Origin: Sphingopyxis sp. PAMC25046 | GTDB lineage: Bacteria; Pseudomonadota; Alphaproteobacteria; Sphingomonadales; Sphingomonadaceae | Assembly: GCF_004795895.1 (NCBI RefSeq) | Contig: NZ_CP039250.1 | Span: forward strand, 2,852,001-2,916,000 | Reading direction: 5' to 3' | DNA length: 64,000 nucleotides | Shown: one piece after another, positions 18,698-28,199 of the stretch | How the letters are laid out: each line of letters starts with the position of its first letter | How positions within the stretch are numbered: position 1 is the first letter of the stretch | Program-made: the position numbers and the translations under genes | Notes under the pieces: generated by a model | The model's database searches: none | Seen by the model: the letters and a program-made list of their open reading frames with translations, nothing else | Told to the model about the DNA's origin: nothing

Positions 18698-19777
18698 ATG
18701 AGCGAGCGTTACGAGTTCATTGACATGAACGAAACGGGCCCGAGGGCCGTCCGCACCGCTTTCGCCAACCAGGTCGCCTATTGCCGCGCCAATGATGCGC
18801 GCGTGACCGCGCGCGTCGTCGCCGCGCTCGCATCACTGCTCGATAAGCCCGAAAGCGAATTCGCGCGCCGCATCGCCGGGTGGAAAGGCGCTCCGCTCGC
18901 CGACGCCCTGCCCCTGCGCGCCGCGGGCGGCATCCATGCGCTCCACCTGTCGGAGGCCGCGCACGAACTCGCCCCCATCTACGCCGATTCAGAGGATATC
19001 AATGACGAAGCCGTCATCGCGGGCGTCGTCCGGCGGCACGACGCCGTGCTCCTCCCTTGGCTCGCCGGCCCGCCACAGACGAACGAGGCGGGGCGCTCTT
19101 CGAACTTCATCGCCGCGATGCTCTGGCTCGCCGACCAAGGCCTGCCGCCGCGCTTCGAATGCATGGAGATCGGGTCTAGCGCCGGGATCAATCTGATGAT
19201 CGATCGCTATCATTACGATCTTGGCGGCGTGCATGTCGGGCCGCAGCCGGGCGCGATCGCCTTCGCTCCCGATTGGCGCGGCAACCATCCGCCCATGCAC
19301 AAGATCGAGATCGCGAGCCTGAAGGGCTGCGACGTCGCACCCGTAGACCTGACCGACCCCGCGCAGGCGCTGCGGCTCAAAGCCTATATCTGGCCCGAGC
19401 ATGAAATCCGTTTCGCGCGGATCGAGTCCGCGATCGCCGAGGCGCAAGAGGCGAAGCCGAAATTGGCGCACGCCAACGCCGCCGATTTCGTCGAAGCCGA
19501 GCTCGCGAAGCCGCAGGCCGCGGGCACGACGCGTCTGCTCATGCACTCGATCGTCTGGCAATATGTCCCCGCCGACCAGCAGGCGCGCGTCACCGCCGCG
19601 ATGGAAGAAGCCGGCGCGCGGGCGACGCCCGAGCGTCCGGTGGCGTGGGTCGCGCTGGAGGCGAACCGGACGGTGCACCACCATGAACTGGTGGTGCGAT
19701 ATTGGCCGGGGGGCGAGGCGCCAAAGAAGCTGGCCCACGCACATGCGCATGGCGCGTGGGTCGAGTGGCTAGTGTAG
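18698..19777 (+). CDS. DUF2332 family protein
   Basis: A 359-residue cytosolic protein of the DUF2332 family, function unknown. Traits of the family are the N-terminal [11 protein letters not shown] helix, [13 protein letters not shown], the central [21 protein letters not shown] stretch, which resembles a methyltransferase glycine loop, and a C-terminal MHSIVWQYV segment with [20 protein letters not shown]. The resemblance to the SAM-binding loop is my reading and has not been tested. An ATG ten codons on is a possible alternative start. It is divergent from hisG and followed by a repeat. Confidence 0.8.
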   Translation: MSERYEFIDMNETGPRAVRTAFANQVAYCRANDARVTARVVAALASLLDKPESEFARRIAGWKGAPLADALPLRAAGGIHALHLSEAAHELAPIYADSEDINDEAVIAGVVRRHDAVLLPWLAGPPQTNEAGRSSNFIAAMLWLADQGLPPRFECMEIGSSAGINLMIDRYHYDLGGVHVGPQPGAIAFAPDWRGNHPPMHKIEIASLKGCDVAPVDLTDPAQALRLKAYIWPEHEIRFARIESAIAEAQEAKPKLAHANAADFVEAELAKPQAAGTTRLLMHSIVWQYVPADQQARVTAAMEEAGARATPERPVAWVALEANRTVHHHELVVRYWPGGEAPKKLAHAHAHGAWVEWLV

Positions 19778-19826
19778 TTCCGAACACGGGATCAGCTTTG
19801 GCGTGGGAAGCGGATGCTCCCCAATA

Positions 19827-19907
19827 TTCGTCATCCCGGACTTGATCCGGGATTCATTCCTTCAACGCTGCGAGAATGGATCCCGGATCAAGTCCGGGAT
19901 GACGATA
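19827..19907. repeat. Dispersed inverted repeat, family A, copy 3
   Basis: ATTCGTCATCCCGGACTTGA at 19826 onwards pairs with the inverted arm ending CCGGGATGACGATAT (to 19907). It lies between convergent genes (DUF2332 and the RcdA homologue). Confidence 0.85.
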
Positions 19908-19962
19908 TAAGGGACGGCCACTAACGGCCGTTAGCTGCCGTTCGCAACCCGCGTCCAATGCT

Positions 19963-20409
19963 TCAAAGCCGCGCCTCCAGCCGCGCCAGCAGCGTCTGCA
20001 CCGGCGTCACCGCCGGCGCTTTCCAGCCGGCCTCCAGCACCGCGATCCGCTCGAACAACCGCTCGCTGGCGGCGATGATCCGGCGGATCGAGGCGTCGAA
20101 TCCTTCGCAAACACCCCAGTCGGCCGCGACCGGCTCACCGATGCGCGCCGCGCTGTCGTGCGGCCCGGCGCCCGGATCGCCCGCGAACATCGCGCGGCGG
20201 TGGAGCAGCCAGGCGATGACGTGCATCAGCCGCGTCGTCGTCTTCAGCGATTCACAGGCCAGACCGATCTGCGCCGCCGCGTTGCCGCGAACGCTGCCGA
20301 GGTCGCGCTGCGCGGCAAAGGCCGCGTGCGCCTCGTCGGCGAGCAGCATCGCCTCGACATAGAGATTTTCGACTTGCGCGCGCTGCACCGGCACATCGAT
20401 CGCCATCAT
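19963..20409 (-). CDS. rcdA: DUF1465 family protein, RcdA homologue
   Basis: A 148-residue helical protein of the DUF1465 family, the family of Caulobacter RcdA, an adaptor that helps ClpXP degrade the cell-cycle regulator CtrA. The best-conserved part is VENLYVEAMLLADEAHAAF near the start, followed by CESLKTTTRLMHVIAWLLHRRA, the helical core. The start at 20409 is chosen because GGGGA lies seven bases upstream; ATGs at 20451 and 20430 are possible. The function is inferred from family only. It sits near dksA and a PilZ gene. Confidence 0.8.
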   Translation of the reverse strand: MMAIDVPVQRAQVENLYVEAMLLADEAHAAFAAQRDLGSVRGNAAAQIGLACESLKTTTRLMHVIAWLLHRRAMFAGDPGAGPHDSAARIGEPVAADWGVCEGFDASIRRIIAASERLFERIAVLEAGWKAPAVTPVQTLLARLEARL

Positions 20410-20520
20410 GTTCGTGTCCCCGCCGATCATGACCGAAGCGATGCCACGCATCGCGGCGGGTCCGCAATCGCGGTAACCATCATTTGCCGCGGCTGTCCCG
20501 TTTTGATTCAGGCGGTTGGT

Positions 20521-20718
20521 TCACGCGATGATGTCGGGCAGCAGCTGATCCTCGCACCAGGCGATCTCGTCGCGCAGCTTGAGCTTGCGCTTTTTCAGCC
20601 GCGCGATCTGTAACTGGTCAGCGGCCGTCCCCTCGCCGAGCGCGATGATCGCGGCGTCGAGATCACGATGCTCGACGCGAAGCAGTTCCAGGCGCTGGCT
20701 AATTTCCTCGGGGCTCAC
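20521..20718 (-). CDS. DUF465 (YdcH) family small protein
   Basis: A 65-residue helical-hairpin protein of the DUF465/YdcH family, function unknown. It has the family pattern of an N-terminal helix with LRVEHRDLDAAI, a short loop, and the basic helix ARLKKRKLKLRDEI. It is divergent from a second member of the same family that starts 124 bases away, which is unusual in such a short interval and suggests local duplication. Confidence 0.85.
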   Translation of the reverse strand: MSPEEISQRLELLRVEHRDLDAAIIALGEGTAADQLQIARLKKRKLKLRDEIAWCEDQLLPDIIA

Positions 20719-20841
20719 ATGGCCTCCCTGCCACGTTCACCACTGGTCCGCAACGGGGACCGTCTGAGCGAATCGTCACGACATCGCGGCGGTTTCATGT
20801 TTTACTTCGCCCTGCCCATCGAGTCGAAAAGGAGAATGCCA

Positions 20842-21000
20842 ATGAGCACGTCGCACCTTTCCACCCTGAAGTCCCGCCACGCGGACCTCGATGCGAAAAT
20901 TGCGAATGAAGAGCGCCGTCCCGCCCCCGATACCGGAGTCGTCGCGCAGCTCAAGAAGCAGAAACTGAAACTCAAGGAAGAGATGCTCGCGATCGGCTGA
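20842..21000 (+). CDS. DUF465 (YdcH) family small protein, second copy
   Basis: A 52-residue relative of the gene at 20521-20718. It keeps the same two-helix plan: LKSRHADLDAKIANEE, loop, VAQLKKQKLKLKEEM. The start at 20842 is set by AAGGAG seven bases upstream; the ATG at 20836 is too close to that site. It is shorter than the divergent copy at both ends. No other gene follows on this strand before a convergent PilZ gene, so it is a single-gene unit. Confidence 0.85.
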   Translation: MSTSHLSTLKSRHADLDAKIANEERRPAPDTGVVAQLKKQKLKLKEEMLAIG

Positions 21001-21046
21001 TCGCCGGCACTATCGCCCCGCTGATGCTACCCTGTTCAAGGACGCA

Positions 21047-21433
21047 TCAGCGCCGGCGATAGAGTGGCCCCCTCTCGAGACCCGTGCGCCGCAGATGCGG
21101 CGGCAAATCAGACTGCAAGACCACCTGACGACGAACCGCCTGCGGATCGATCGCGCGGTCGAAGGCAATGCCAAACTTGCCTTCGCCGACCCAGATAACG
21201 CGCCCGGCTACCGGGCCGATATTACGCAGGTTGACCTCGATTGCCGCCCCTTGCGCGACCGTAACCTTGCCCTCGGCAAGCATCCCGCCGGGCGAAAGGT
21301 TGCGTACGCGCACGGTGACGGACGCACTGCCTGGCTGCGCCAGCTCGGCCTGCATGAACAGGCTGTCGCGATCGGCGGCGCGCGACAGCGCCGCGACTTC
21401 CTCGTCCACCGATGTCGGTCTTTGCGAATCCAT
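21047..21433 (-). CDS. PilZ domain protein
   Basis: A 128-residue soluble protein formed essentially by one PilZ domain, the receptor for cyclic di-GMP. Both ligand motifs are readable: RxxxR in LSRAADRDSLF (residues about 17-21) and NxSxxG in RNLSPGGM. This suggests real ligand binding. The start MDSQRPTS at 21433 is preferred to a longer frame that begins in non-coding sequence. It lies 83 bases downstream of dksA on the same strand and may be cotranscribed with it. Confidence 0.85.
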   Translation of the reverse strand: MDSQRPTSVDEEVAALSRAADRDSLFMQAELAQPGSASVTVRVRNLSPGGMLAEGKVTVAQGAAIEVNLRNIGPVAGRVIWVGEGKFGIAFDRAIDPQAVRRQVVLQSDLPPHLRRTGLERGPLYRRR

Positions 21434-21516
21434 TTGCGCCCCGTTTCGTTCGTATCGAGGCGCGGAATCTAGGGGCCAGCGGTTGCCGAATCGTAAATGG
21501 ATACAGGACCCTGCGA

Positions 21517-21978
21517 TCAATCTTCGCGTGAAATCCGCTCGTTACGCTCATGGCGCTCCTGCGCCTCCAGCGTCATCGTCGCGATCGGCCGGGCCTGCAG
21601 CCGCGCGAGCGAGATCGGCTCGCCAGTCACCGCGCAATAGCCATATTCGCCCTCTTCGATGCGGCGGATCGCCGAATCGATCTTGGCGATCAGTTTTCGT
21701 TGACGATCGCGGGTGCGCAGCTCGATCGCCCAGTCGGTCTCGCTCGAGGCGCGGTCGGCAAGGTCGGGCTCGCGCAGCGGGCCATCCTGCAGATGCGCCA
21801 GCGTCGATTCCGATTCGGACAGGATCGATTTTTTCCAAGCGAGGAGCAGGCCGCGGAAATAATCCTGCTGCCGCTCGTTCATAAACTCTTCGTCGTCGCT
21901 GGGGACATAATCCGAATCGAGATTGGACCTGGCTTCACGAAGCGCGTCTGCGCCAACATCGGCAATCTTGGTCGGCAT
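21517..21978 (-). CDS. dksA: RNA polymerase-binding transcription factor DksA
   Basis: Secondary-channel factor that works with ppGpp in the stringent response. The 153-residue protein has the coiled coil (ERQQDYFRGLLLAWKKSIL to LRTRDRQRKLIAKIDSAI), with an acidic DRASSETD-type tip. The C-terminal finger is EGEYGYCAVTGEPISLARLQ ending in QERHER. It keeps only one of the four classic zinc Cys, so it probably folds without zinc. This is the usual form in alphaproteobacteria. Confidence 0.93.
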   Translation of the reverse strand: MPTKIADVGADALREARSNLDSDYVPSDDEEFMNERQQDYFRGLLLAWKKSILSESESTLAHLQDGPLREPDLADRASSETDWAIELRTRDRQRKLIAKIDSAIRRIEEGEYGYCAVTGEPISLARLQARPIATMTLEAQERHERNERISRED

Positions 21979-22416
21979 GAGGGGCTCTCGCGTCCTTTCC
22001 TGTCACCCGGCAGGCCGCAAGCGGCTCGGGGAGTGGCGCGCCTATACCCAGCCACCGGCAACGATACAAGCGCCGAAGCTGCCGATAGCGACAAGGCGTG
22101 AAGCGGCGATGAACCGTCCTCGCACCGGTAGTGATTCCGACACGCGATCAGCTTCGCGATCACGGTCGGAAAGAGGCGCGATTTAGGTCCGGAAGTTAAC
22201 CAACGGCGCAGAATCACAGCATATTCCGTGCTGTTTTGGGACAGAGTGTGCGTTTTTTGTTGATTCCGGGTGTCTTTTCCCGCTCTCGGACAGACAAACG
22301 CGGTTAACGGAATTGCCGCATTCACAAAGCTTTGGCCTTTTGGGTTATAGCGAAGGTGATTGGGGGGTGTCGGTCGCTGGCGCTTCGCACCTGCAACGGG
22401 AAAGAAAGAGAAGCCT
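21979..22416. other. Divergent intergenic region dksA / Ser-rich protein
   Basis: This 438-bp stretch has no credible gene. The dksA promoter must lie in its left part. The right part becomes AT-richer (22200-22350) and contains TTATAG at 22345-22350, a possible -10 for the Ser-rich protein, but no good -35 at the right distance. A ribosome site GGGAAAGAAAGAGAAG lies just before the ATG at 22417. Confidence 0.5.
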
Positions 22417-23556
22417 ATGTCTGTCCGAATGGCCCTTGCCAAGCTTTGCGCCTGCACCTGCGGCGGGGCGATCATCGGTAGCGGCGCGATGCAGATCACC
22501 GACGTTCCGAAGGCGCGGGCGCAAGTGCAGTCCTGCTCGCCGTGCGTCGCCAAGAAAAAGGTCGTGCGCAAACGCCACGCGGCGCGCAAGCCCGTGAAGC
22601 GCGTCCGCCGCGTCGTCACCACCAAGAAGGTGATCCGCACCGCGACCCCGCAGACGCAGGTGGTGACGCAGACGATCCCCCTGCCCCCGATCCCCTACGC
22701 GCCCTTCCCGCAATCGGGCTGGGAAGGCGGCGGCGGTAGCGGCGGCGGCGTGACGGTCATCGGCGGCGGTTTTGGCGGCGGGTTCGGCGGCGGCTTCTTT
22801 GGGGGCTTCTTCGGCGGCAGCTCGGGCGGCGGCAGCAGCGGCAGCATCGTCGTCACGTCGACGACGACGGGCGGCGTCTCGACCTCGACCAGCACCTCGT
22901 CGGGCGTTTCGACCTCGACCGGCAGCGTCTCCACCTCGACGGGCGGCGTCTCGACCTCGACCGGCGGTGTCTCGACTTCAACCGGCAGCGTCAGCACCTC
23001 CTCGGGCAATGTCTCGACGTCGACGGGCAGCGTTTCCACCTCGACCTCGTCGGGCAACGTGTCGACCTCGACCGGGAGCGTGAGCACGTCATCGTCGAGC
23101 AGCAGCTCGTCGTCGAGCTCTTCCTCGTCGTCTTCATCTTCCTCGTCGAGTTCCTCATCGTCGGGCGGCTCGTCAAAGGGCAGTTCTGGCTGGGGCGGCT
23201 CATCGCACGGATCGTCGCATGGCTCTTCGGGGGGCTCGGGCGGTTCGGGCAGCAGCTCGTCGTCGAGCAGCTCATCCTCATCGTCGTCGAGCAGCAGCAC
23301 GTCGAGCGGCGCGACCGGCGGCAGCAGCAGCTTCGGGTCCACCGGCAGCACCAGCTCGTCGTCCTCCTCGTCGAGCAGCAGCTCGTCGTCGAGTTCCTCT
23401 TCGAGCTCGGGCGGCAGCAGCAGCCATGGCTCGTCGGGCGATCCAACCCCTGTTCCCGCGCCGCCGATGATGCTATTGTTCGGCGCAGCAGCAGCCGCGC
23501 TCGTCGCGCGTCGCCGCGCGGCGAATCGCAACGACGACGACGCCGACGCGGCTTGA
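22417..23556 (+). CDS. Ser-rich exported protein with PEP-CTERM-like C-terminus
   Basis: A 379-residue low-complexity protein. After a short N-terminal region with Cys residues (ACTCGG, CSPC) comes a basic Lys/Arg patch (residues about 45-75). Then follow a Pro stretch, a Gly-rich block (GGGFGGGFGGGFFGGFFGG) and repeats of the unit VSTSTG(G/S), from about residue 150 to 225. Long Ser runs with Gly/His interruptions follow. The C-terminus is PTPVPAPPMMLLFGAAAAAL then VARRRAANR: a VPAP box, a helix and an Arg cluster, which matches the plan of PEP-CTERM sorting signals. Such proteins are exported and processed by an exosortase, often linked to exopolysaccharide. No exosortase is in the window. 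Confidence 0.75.
   Translation: MSVRMALAKLCACTCGGAIIGSGAMQITDVPKARAQVQSCSPCVAKKKVVRKRHAARKPVKRVRRVVTTKKVIRTATPQTQVVTQTIPLPPIPYAPFPQSGWEGGGGSGGGVTVIGGGFGGGFGGGFFGGFFGGSSGGGSSGSIVVTSTTTGGVSTSTSTSSGVSTSTGSVSTSTGGVSTSTGGVSTSTGSVSTSSGNVSTSTGSVSTSTSSGNVSTSTGSVSTSSSSSSSSSSSSSSSSSSSSSSSSSGGSSKGSSGWGGSSHGSSHGSSGGSGGSGSSSSSSSSSSSSSSSSTSSGATGGSSSFGSTGSTSSSSSSSSSSSSSSSSSSSGGSSSHGSSGDPTPVPAPPMMLLFGAAAAALVARRRAANRNDDDADAA
22866..23096 (+). repeat. Tandem coding repeats (VSTSTG units)
   Basis: Imperfect 18-21 bp units such as GTCTCGACCTCGACCGGC repeat about ten times in frame. They encode VSTSTGG/VSTSTGS blocks. This is a coding minisatellite prone to length change by slippage. Confidence 0.8.
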
Positions 23557-23599
23557 GAAATCCACTGGCGGTCAGGGGGGCTAACCCGGACCACCGAAC

Positions 23600-23633
23600 T
23601 AAGGGCTGCCCCCGTGGGGCGGCCCTTTTTTAA
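23600..23633 (+). terminator. Rho-independent terminator after Ser-rich protein
   Basis: AAGGGCTGCCCC and GGGGCGGCCCTTTTTT pair over a CGT loop, followed by six T. Confidence 0.85.
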
Positions 23634-23650
23634 CGCCTTCGCTAATTAGT

Positions 23651-23679
23651 TTGCCAAATAGAAAACTATTTCTATAGTT
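23651..23679 (+). promoter_or_regulatory. Promoter and palindromic operator of arsR-type gene
   Basis: TTGCCA (23651-23656), a 16-bp spacer and TATAGT (23673-23678) form a good promoter. A perfect palindrome AACTAT-TTCT-ATAGTT (23664-23679) covers the -10, the usual plan for an autoregulated ArsR repressor. Transcription should start near 23685, inside the coding frame or just at its start. Confidence 0.6.
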
Positions 23680-23685
23680 CACCAT

Positions 23686-24026
23686 ATTGCGAACCAACAA
23701 ACAGCCCTCGATACCGTTTTCCATGCGCTCGCCGACCCGACGCGCCGGGCTGTCGTCAGCCGGCTGCTCAAAGGTGCCGCCCCGGTAAAGCGGCTGTCCG
23801 AACCGTTCGAAATGGGCCTTCCCGCCTTCCTGAAGCATCTCTCGGTTCTTGAAGCGTCGGGGTTGATCCACACCGAAAAGCGGGGCCGTGTCCGCACCTG
23901 CCGCATCGATGCCGCGCGGCTCGCGGCGGCCGAGGGCTGGCTCGCGGAGCAACGCGCCATCTGGCATGGCCGCACCGACCGCCTCGCTGCCTTCGTCGAA
24001 TTGCAAAATCCCCCGGAGGAAAAATC

Positions 24027-24030
<4 letters not shown>
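23686..24030 (+). CDS. ArsR family transcriptional regulator without standard start codon
   Basis: A winged-helix repressor of about 114 residues. The frame reads ALDTVFHALADPTRRAVVSR, then the recognition region LPAFLKHLSVLEASGLIHTE and the wing KRGRVRTCRI, all typical of ArsR proteins paired with AHSA1/SRPBCC genes. Between the in-frame stop at 23659-23661 and the conserved core there is no ATG, GTG or TTG. Candidates are ATT at 23686, which fits the predicted transcript start, or ATA at 23674, which looks like a mutated ATG. The first internal ATG (23812) would delete the first half of the domain. It overlaps the next gene in ATGA. It is either a leaderless gene with a rare start or a dead gene. 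Confidence 0.55.
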
Positions 24031-25807
<1,777 letters not shown>

Positions 25808-25812
25808 CATTT

Positions 25813-25887
25813 TCGTCATGCCAGACTTGATCCGGCATCCATTCGGCGACGGCGTCATGGACCCCGGATCAAGTGCGGGGTGACGAG
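25813..25887. repeat. Dispersed inverted repeat, family A, copy 4 (diverged)
   Basis: CGTCATGCCAGACTTGATCC and the inverted arm GGATCAAGTGCGGGGTGACG show several mismatches relative to the other copies. It lies between serS and surE. Confidence 0.75.
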
Positions 25888-25904
25888 CAAGGAAAGTCAC
25901 AATA

Positions 25905-26669
25905 ATGCGCATCCTCCTCACCAACGACGATGGCTACCACGCCCCCGGCATGGCGGTGCTGGAGGCGATAGCGCGCCAGCTTTCGGATGACATCTGGGTC
26001 TGCGCCCCGTCCGAGGAACAATCGGGCGCCGGCCACTCGCTCACCCTCTCACGCCCCGTCCGCATCCGCGAGCATGGCGAGCGTCGCTGGTCGTGCAGTG
26101 GCACCCCGACCGATTCGGTGATGATGGCGATCGGCAAGCTGATGCCCGAAAAGCCCGACCTGATCCTCTCGGGGGTTAACCGCGGCGCCAACCTCGGCGA
26201 CGACGTCACTTACTCGGGCACCGTTTCGGCAGCCATCGAAGGCGCGCTCGCGGGCATTCCGGCGATCGCGCTCAGCCAAGTCTATGCGCGAGAGGGCATG
26301 GGCGACAGCGTTCCCTTCGAAGCCGCCGAGCAATGGGGCGCAAGGGTGCTGCGCCCGCTGCTCGACATGGACATGGCGCCGCGCACGCTCATCAATATCA
26401 ACTTCCCGGCATTGCCCGCCGCCGAGGTCAAGGGCATTCGCGTTACAAGGCAGGGTTTCCACGACTATGGCCGCGGGTCGATCGTCGAGGGCACCGACCC
26501 GCGCGGATACCGCTATTATTGGTTCGGCCTGCACGGCATCGAACACAGCCTCGGCCACGACAGCGATCTCGAAGCGATCGACGACCATTATATCTCGGTC
26601 ACGCCGCTCCAGCTCGACCTGACCCACGACGCCTCGCTCGCCGCGCTGCGCGGCGCGTATGGCGGCTAG
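25905..26669 (+). CDS. surE: 5'/3'-nucleotidase SurE
   Basis: Metal-dependent nucleoside monophosphate phosphatase linked to stationary-phase survival. The 254-residue protein starts MRILLTNDDGYHAPGM, where the Asp pair binds metal, and shows APSEEQSGAGHSLT, SGVNRGANLGDDVTYSGTV and a C-terminal ISVTPLQLDLT. In many bacteria surE is followed by pcm; here it is followed 33 bases later by a potassium channel gene, so the two may share a transcript. Confidence 0.95.
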   Translation: MRILLTNDDGYHAPGMAVLEAIARQLSDDIWVCAPSEEQSGAGHSLTLSRPVRIREHGERRWSCSGTPTDSVMMAIGKLMPEKPDLILSGVNRGANLGDDVTYSGTVSAAIEGALAGIPAIALSQVYAREGMGDSVPFEAAEQWGARVLRPLLDMDMAPRTLININFPALPAAEVKGIRVTRQGFHDYGRGSIVEGTDPRGYRYYWFGLHGIEHSLGHDSDLEAIDDHYISVTPLQLDLTHDASLAALRGAYGG

Positions 26670-26702
26670 CCTTAGGTGCGCGGCTTTGGCACAAGGGCCG
26701 CG

Positions 26703-27770
26703 ATGAGCAAGCGGCCGAACCCCAAGCTTCAGATCCAGAGCGGTTTCCACCTGCTGAAGCGCGCGAGCAAATGGCCGGTCTGGGCCGACCTTATCACCCG
26801 GCTTGGCGTCGCCTTCCTGTTGATCGGCGTGGTCGTGCTCGTCCACTGGATCGATCGCGATGGTTTGGTCGACCATCATGATGGCAAGATCAGCTTCCTC
26901 GACGTCGTCTATTTCACGATGATCTCGGTCACCACGACCGGGTTCGGCGATATCGCCCCGATATCGGACCGGTCGCGGCTGATCGAAGCCGTGATCGTCA
27001 CGCCGATCCGCATCGCGGTCCTCTTCATCTTTGTCGGCACTGCGTATAATTTCGTTATCAAGCGCACTTGGGAAAAATGGCGTATGGCCCGCATTCAGTC
27101 CAAACTCACCAACCATATCGTCGTACTCGGCTACGGCGTCAGCGGCGGCGAGGCCGTGCACGAACTGATCGAACGTGGCACCGACCCGTCATGCATCGTC
27201 GTGATCGATCAGGCACGCAACCGAATCAATGCCGCCGAAGCCGCGGGTTGCAATGTGCTCGAGGGCGATGCGTCGAACGACGACACACTCGTCGACGTGC
27301 GGATCAACGAGGCGCAATCGGTGCTCGTCTCGGCGGGACGCGACGACACCTCCATCCTGATCGTGCTCACCGTCCGTCATCTTGCGCCGAACGTGCCCAT
27401 CAGCGTCGTCATCCGTGCGCAGGACAACGAACTGCTCGCGCGGCAGGCGGGCGCGAACAACGTAATCAACCCGGTCAGTTTCACCGGCCTGCTGCTTGCC
27501 GGTTCGGCACAGGGTGCGCATGTCGCAGAATATATGGCCGACCTTGCCAGCATCGGCGGTCGGGTCCAGCTTCGCGAACGGCGGATCACAGCCGAAGAGG
27601 TCGGGCTTAGCATCGACCAGCTCGCCAGCGGCGGGCGCGGCCTGCGCATCTATCGCGGTGGCAAGCCCTATGGCTTCTGGGAACCCGAAGCACAGCAACT
27701 CGCGCATGGCGACATGATCGTCGAGGTCGTCCGCTGCGAAGACAGCGAAGCGAGCGTTCCCGGCGGCTAG
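26703..27770 (+). CDS. Potassium channel family protein with RCK domain
   Basis: A 355-residue two-helix potassium channel. TM1 is near residues 25-45 (LGVAFLLIGVVVLVHWI). The pore loop contains the selectivity filter TTTGFGD (residues about 77-83), followed by TM2 (IAVLFIFVGTAYNFVI). A cytosolic TrkA-N/RCK domain begins HIVVLGYGVSGGEAVHELI with its nucleotide-binding glycines, and a TrkA-C domain follows from about residue 265. The filter GFGD departs slightly from GYGD, as is common in MthK-like bacterial channels. It ends convergent with the DUF423 gene, eight bases apart. Confidence 0.9.
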   Translation: MSKRPNPKLQIQSGFHLLKRASKWPVWADLITRLGVAFLLIGVVVLVHWIDRDGLVDHHDGKISFLDVVYFTMISVTTTGFGDIAPISDRSRLIEAVIVTPIRIAVLFIFVGTAYNFVIKRTWEKWRMARIQSKLTNHIVVLGYGVSGGEAVHELIERGTDPSCIVVIDQARNRINAAEAAGCNVLEGDASNDDTLVDVRINEAQSVLVSAGRDDTSILIVLTVRHLAPNVPISVVIRAQDNELLARQAGANNVINPVSFTGLLLAGSAQGAHVAEYMADLASIGGRVQLRERRITAEEVGLSIDQLASGGRGLRIYRGGKPYGFWEPEAQQLAHGDMIVEVVRCEDSEASVPGG

Positions 27771-27777
27771 GCTGGCG

Positions 27778-28107
27778 CTAGCCCCGCCAGTAGAGCCAGC
27801 CGGCCCACAGCCAGCCGATGATAAGCAGGCCGCCGCCGATCGGCGTCACCGCGCCGAGCCAGCGCGGCGCGCCCAGCGCCATCGCATAGAGGGTGATTGC
27901 AAAGATCGCCGCACCGGCCAGCAGCATGATTGCCGGCCCGCGCGCGAATCCCATGATCGCTAGCGCCGCGACGGCGTGGACCAGCTGATAGACGCCGCCG
28001 GTACGCAGCCATTCGGCTTCCTGCGGCCCTGACGCGCCATGCGCACCGAACGCCCCAGCGGCGACCGCCATCGCTGCCGAAATCGCTGCAAATGCTCCGA
28101 TCGCCAT
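27778..28107 (-). CDS. DUF423 family membrane protein
   Basis: A 109-residue inner-membrane protein with four predicted helices, of the DUF423 (YgdD/TMEM256-like) family. The family hallmark GAFGAHG is at residues 17-24, followed by [12 protein letters not shown]. Its function is unknown. The start at 28107 has AAGGGTG upstream; the longer frame to 28197 is rejected because it would cross the rimO leader. It is divergent from rimO. Confidence 0.88.
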   Translation of the reverse strand: MAIGAFAAISAAMAVAAGAFGAHGASGPQEAEWLRTGGVYQLVHAVAALAIMGFARGPAIMLLAGAAIFAITLYAMALGAPRWLGAVTPIGGGLLIIGWLWAGWLYWRG

Positions 28108-28199
28108 ATGTTCACCCTTTTTGTCCGAACCGCGCGCTCCATGCCCATAAGCGCCGCGCGTGACAAGGGCTGCGAAATCGACTATGGGCGCCGCCAATC

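Noticed and set aside
22866..23096. Possible CRISPR-like repeat array
   Set aside because: The repeats are in frame, have no unique spacers of constant size, and encode VSTSTG units.
22695..23594. Asp/Glu/Leu-rich frame on - strand opposite the Ser-rich protein
   Set aside because: It is the complement of Ser codons (TCG to CGA/GAC and so on). It has no ribosome site and the + strand has a signal region, sorting tail and terminator.
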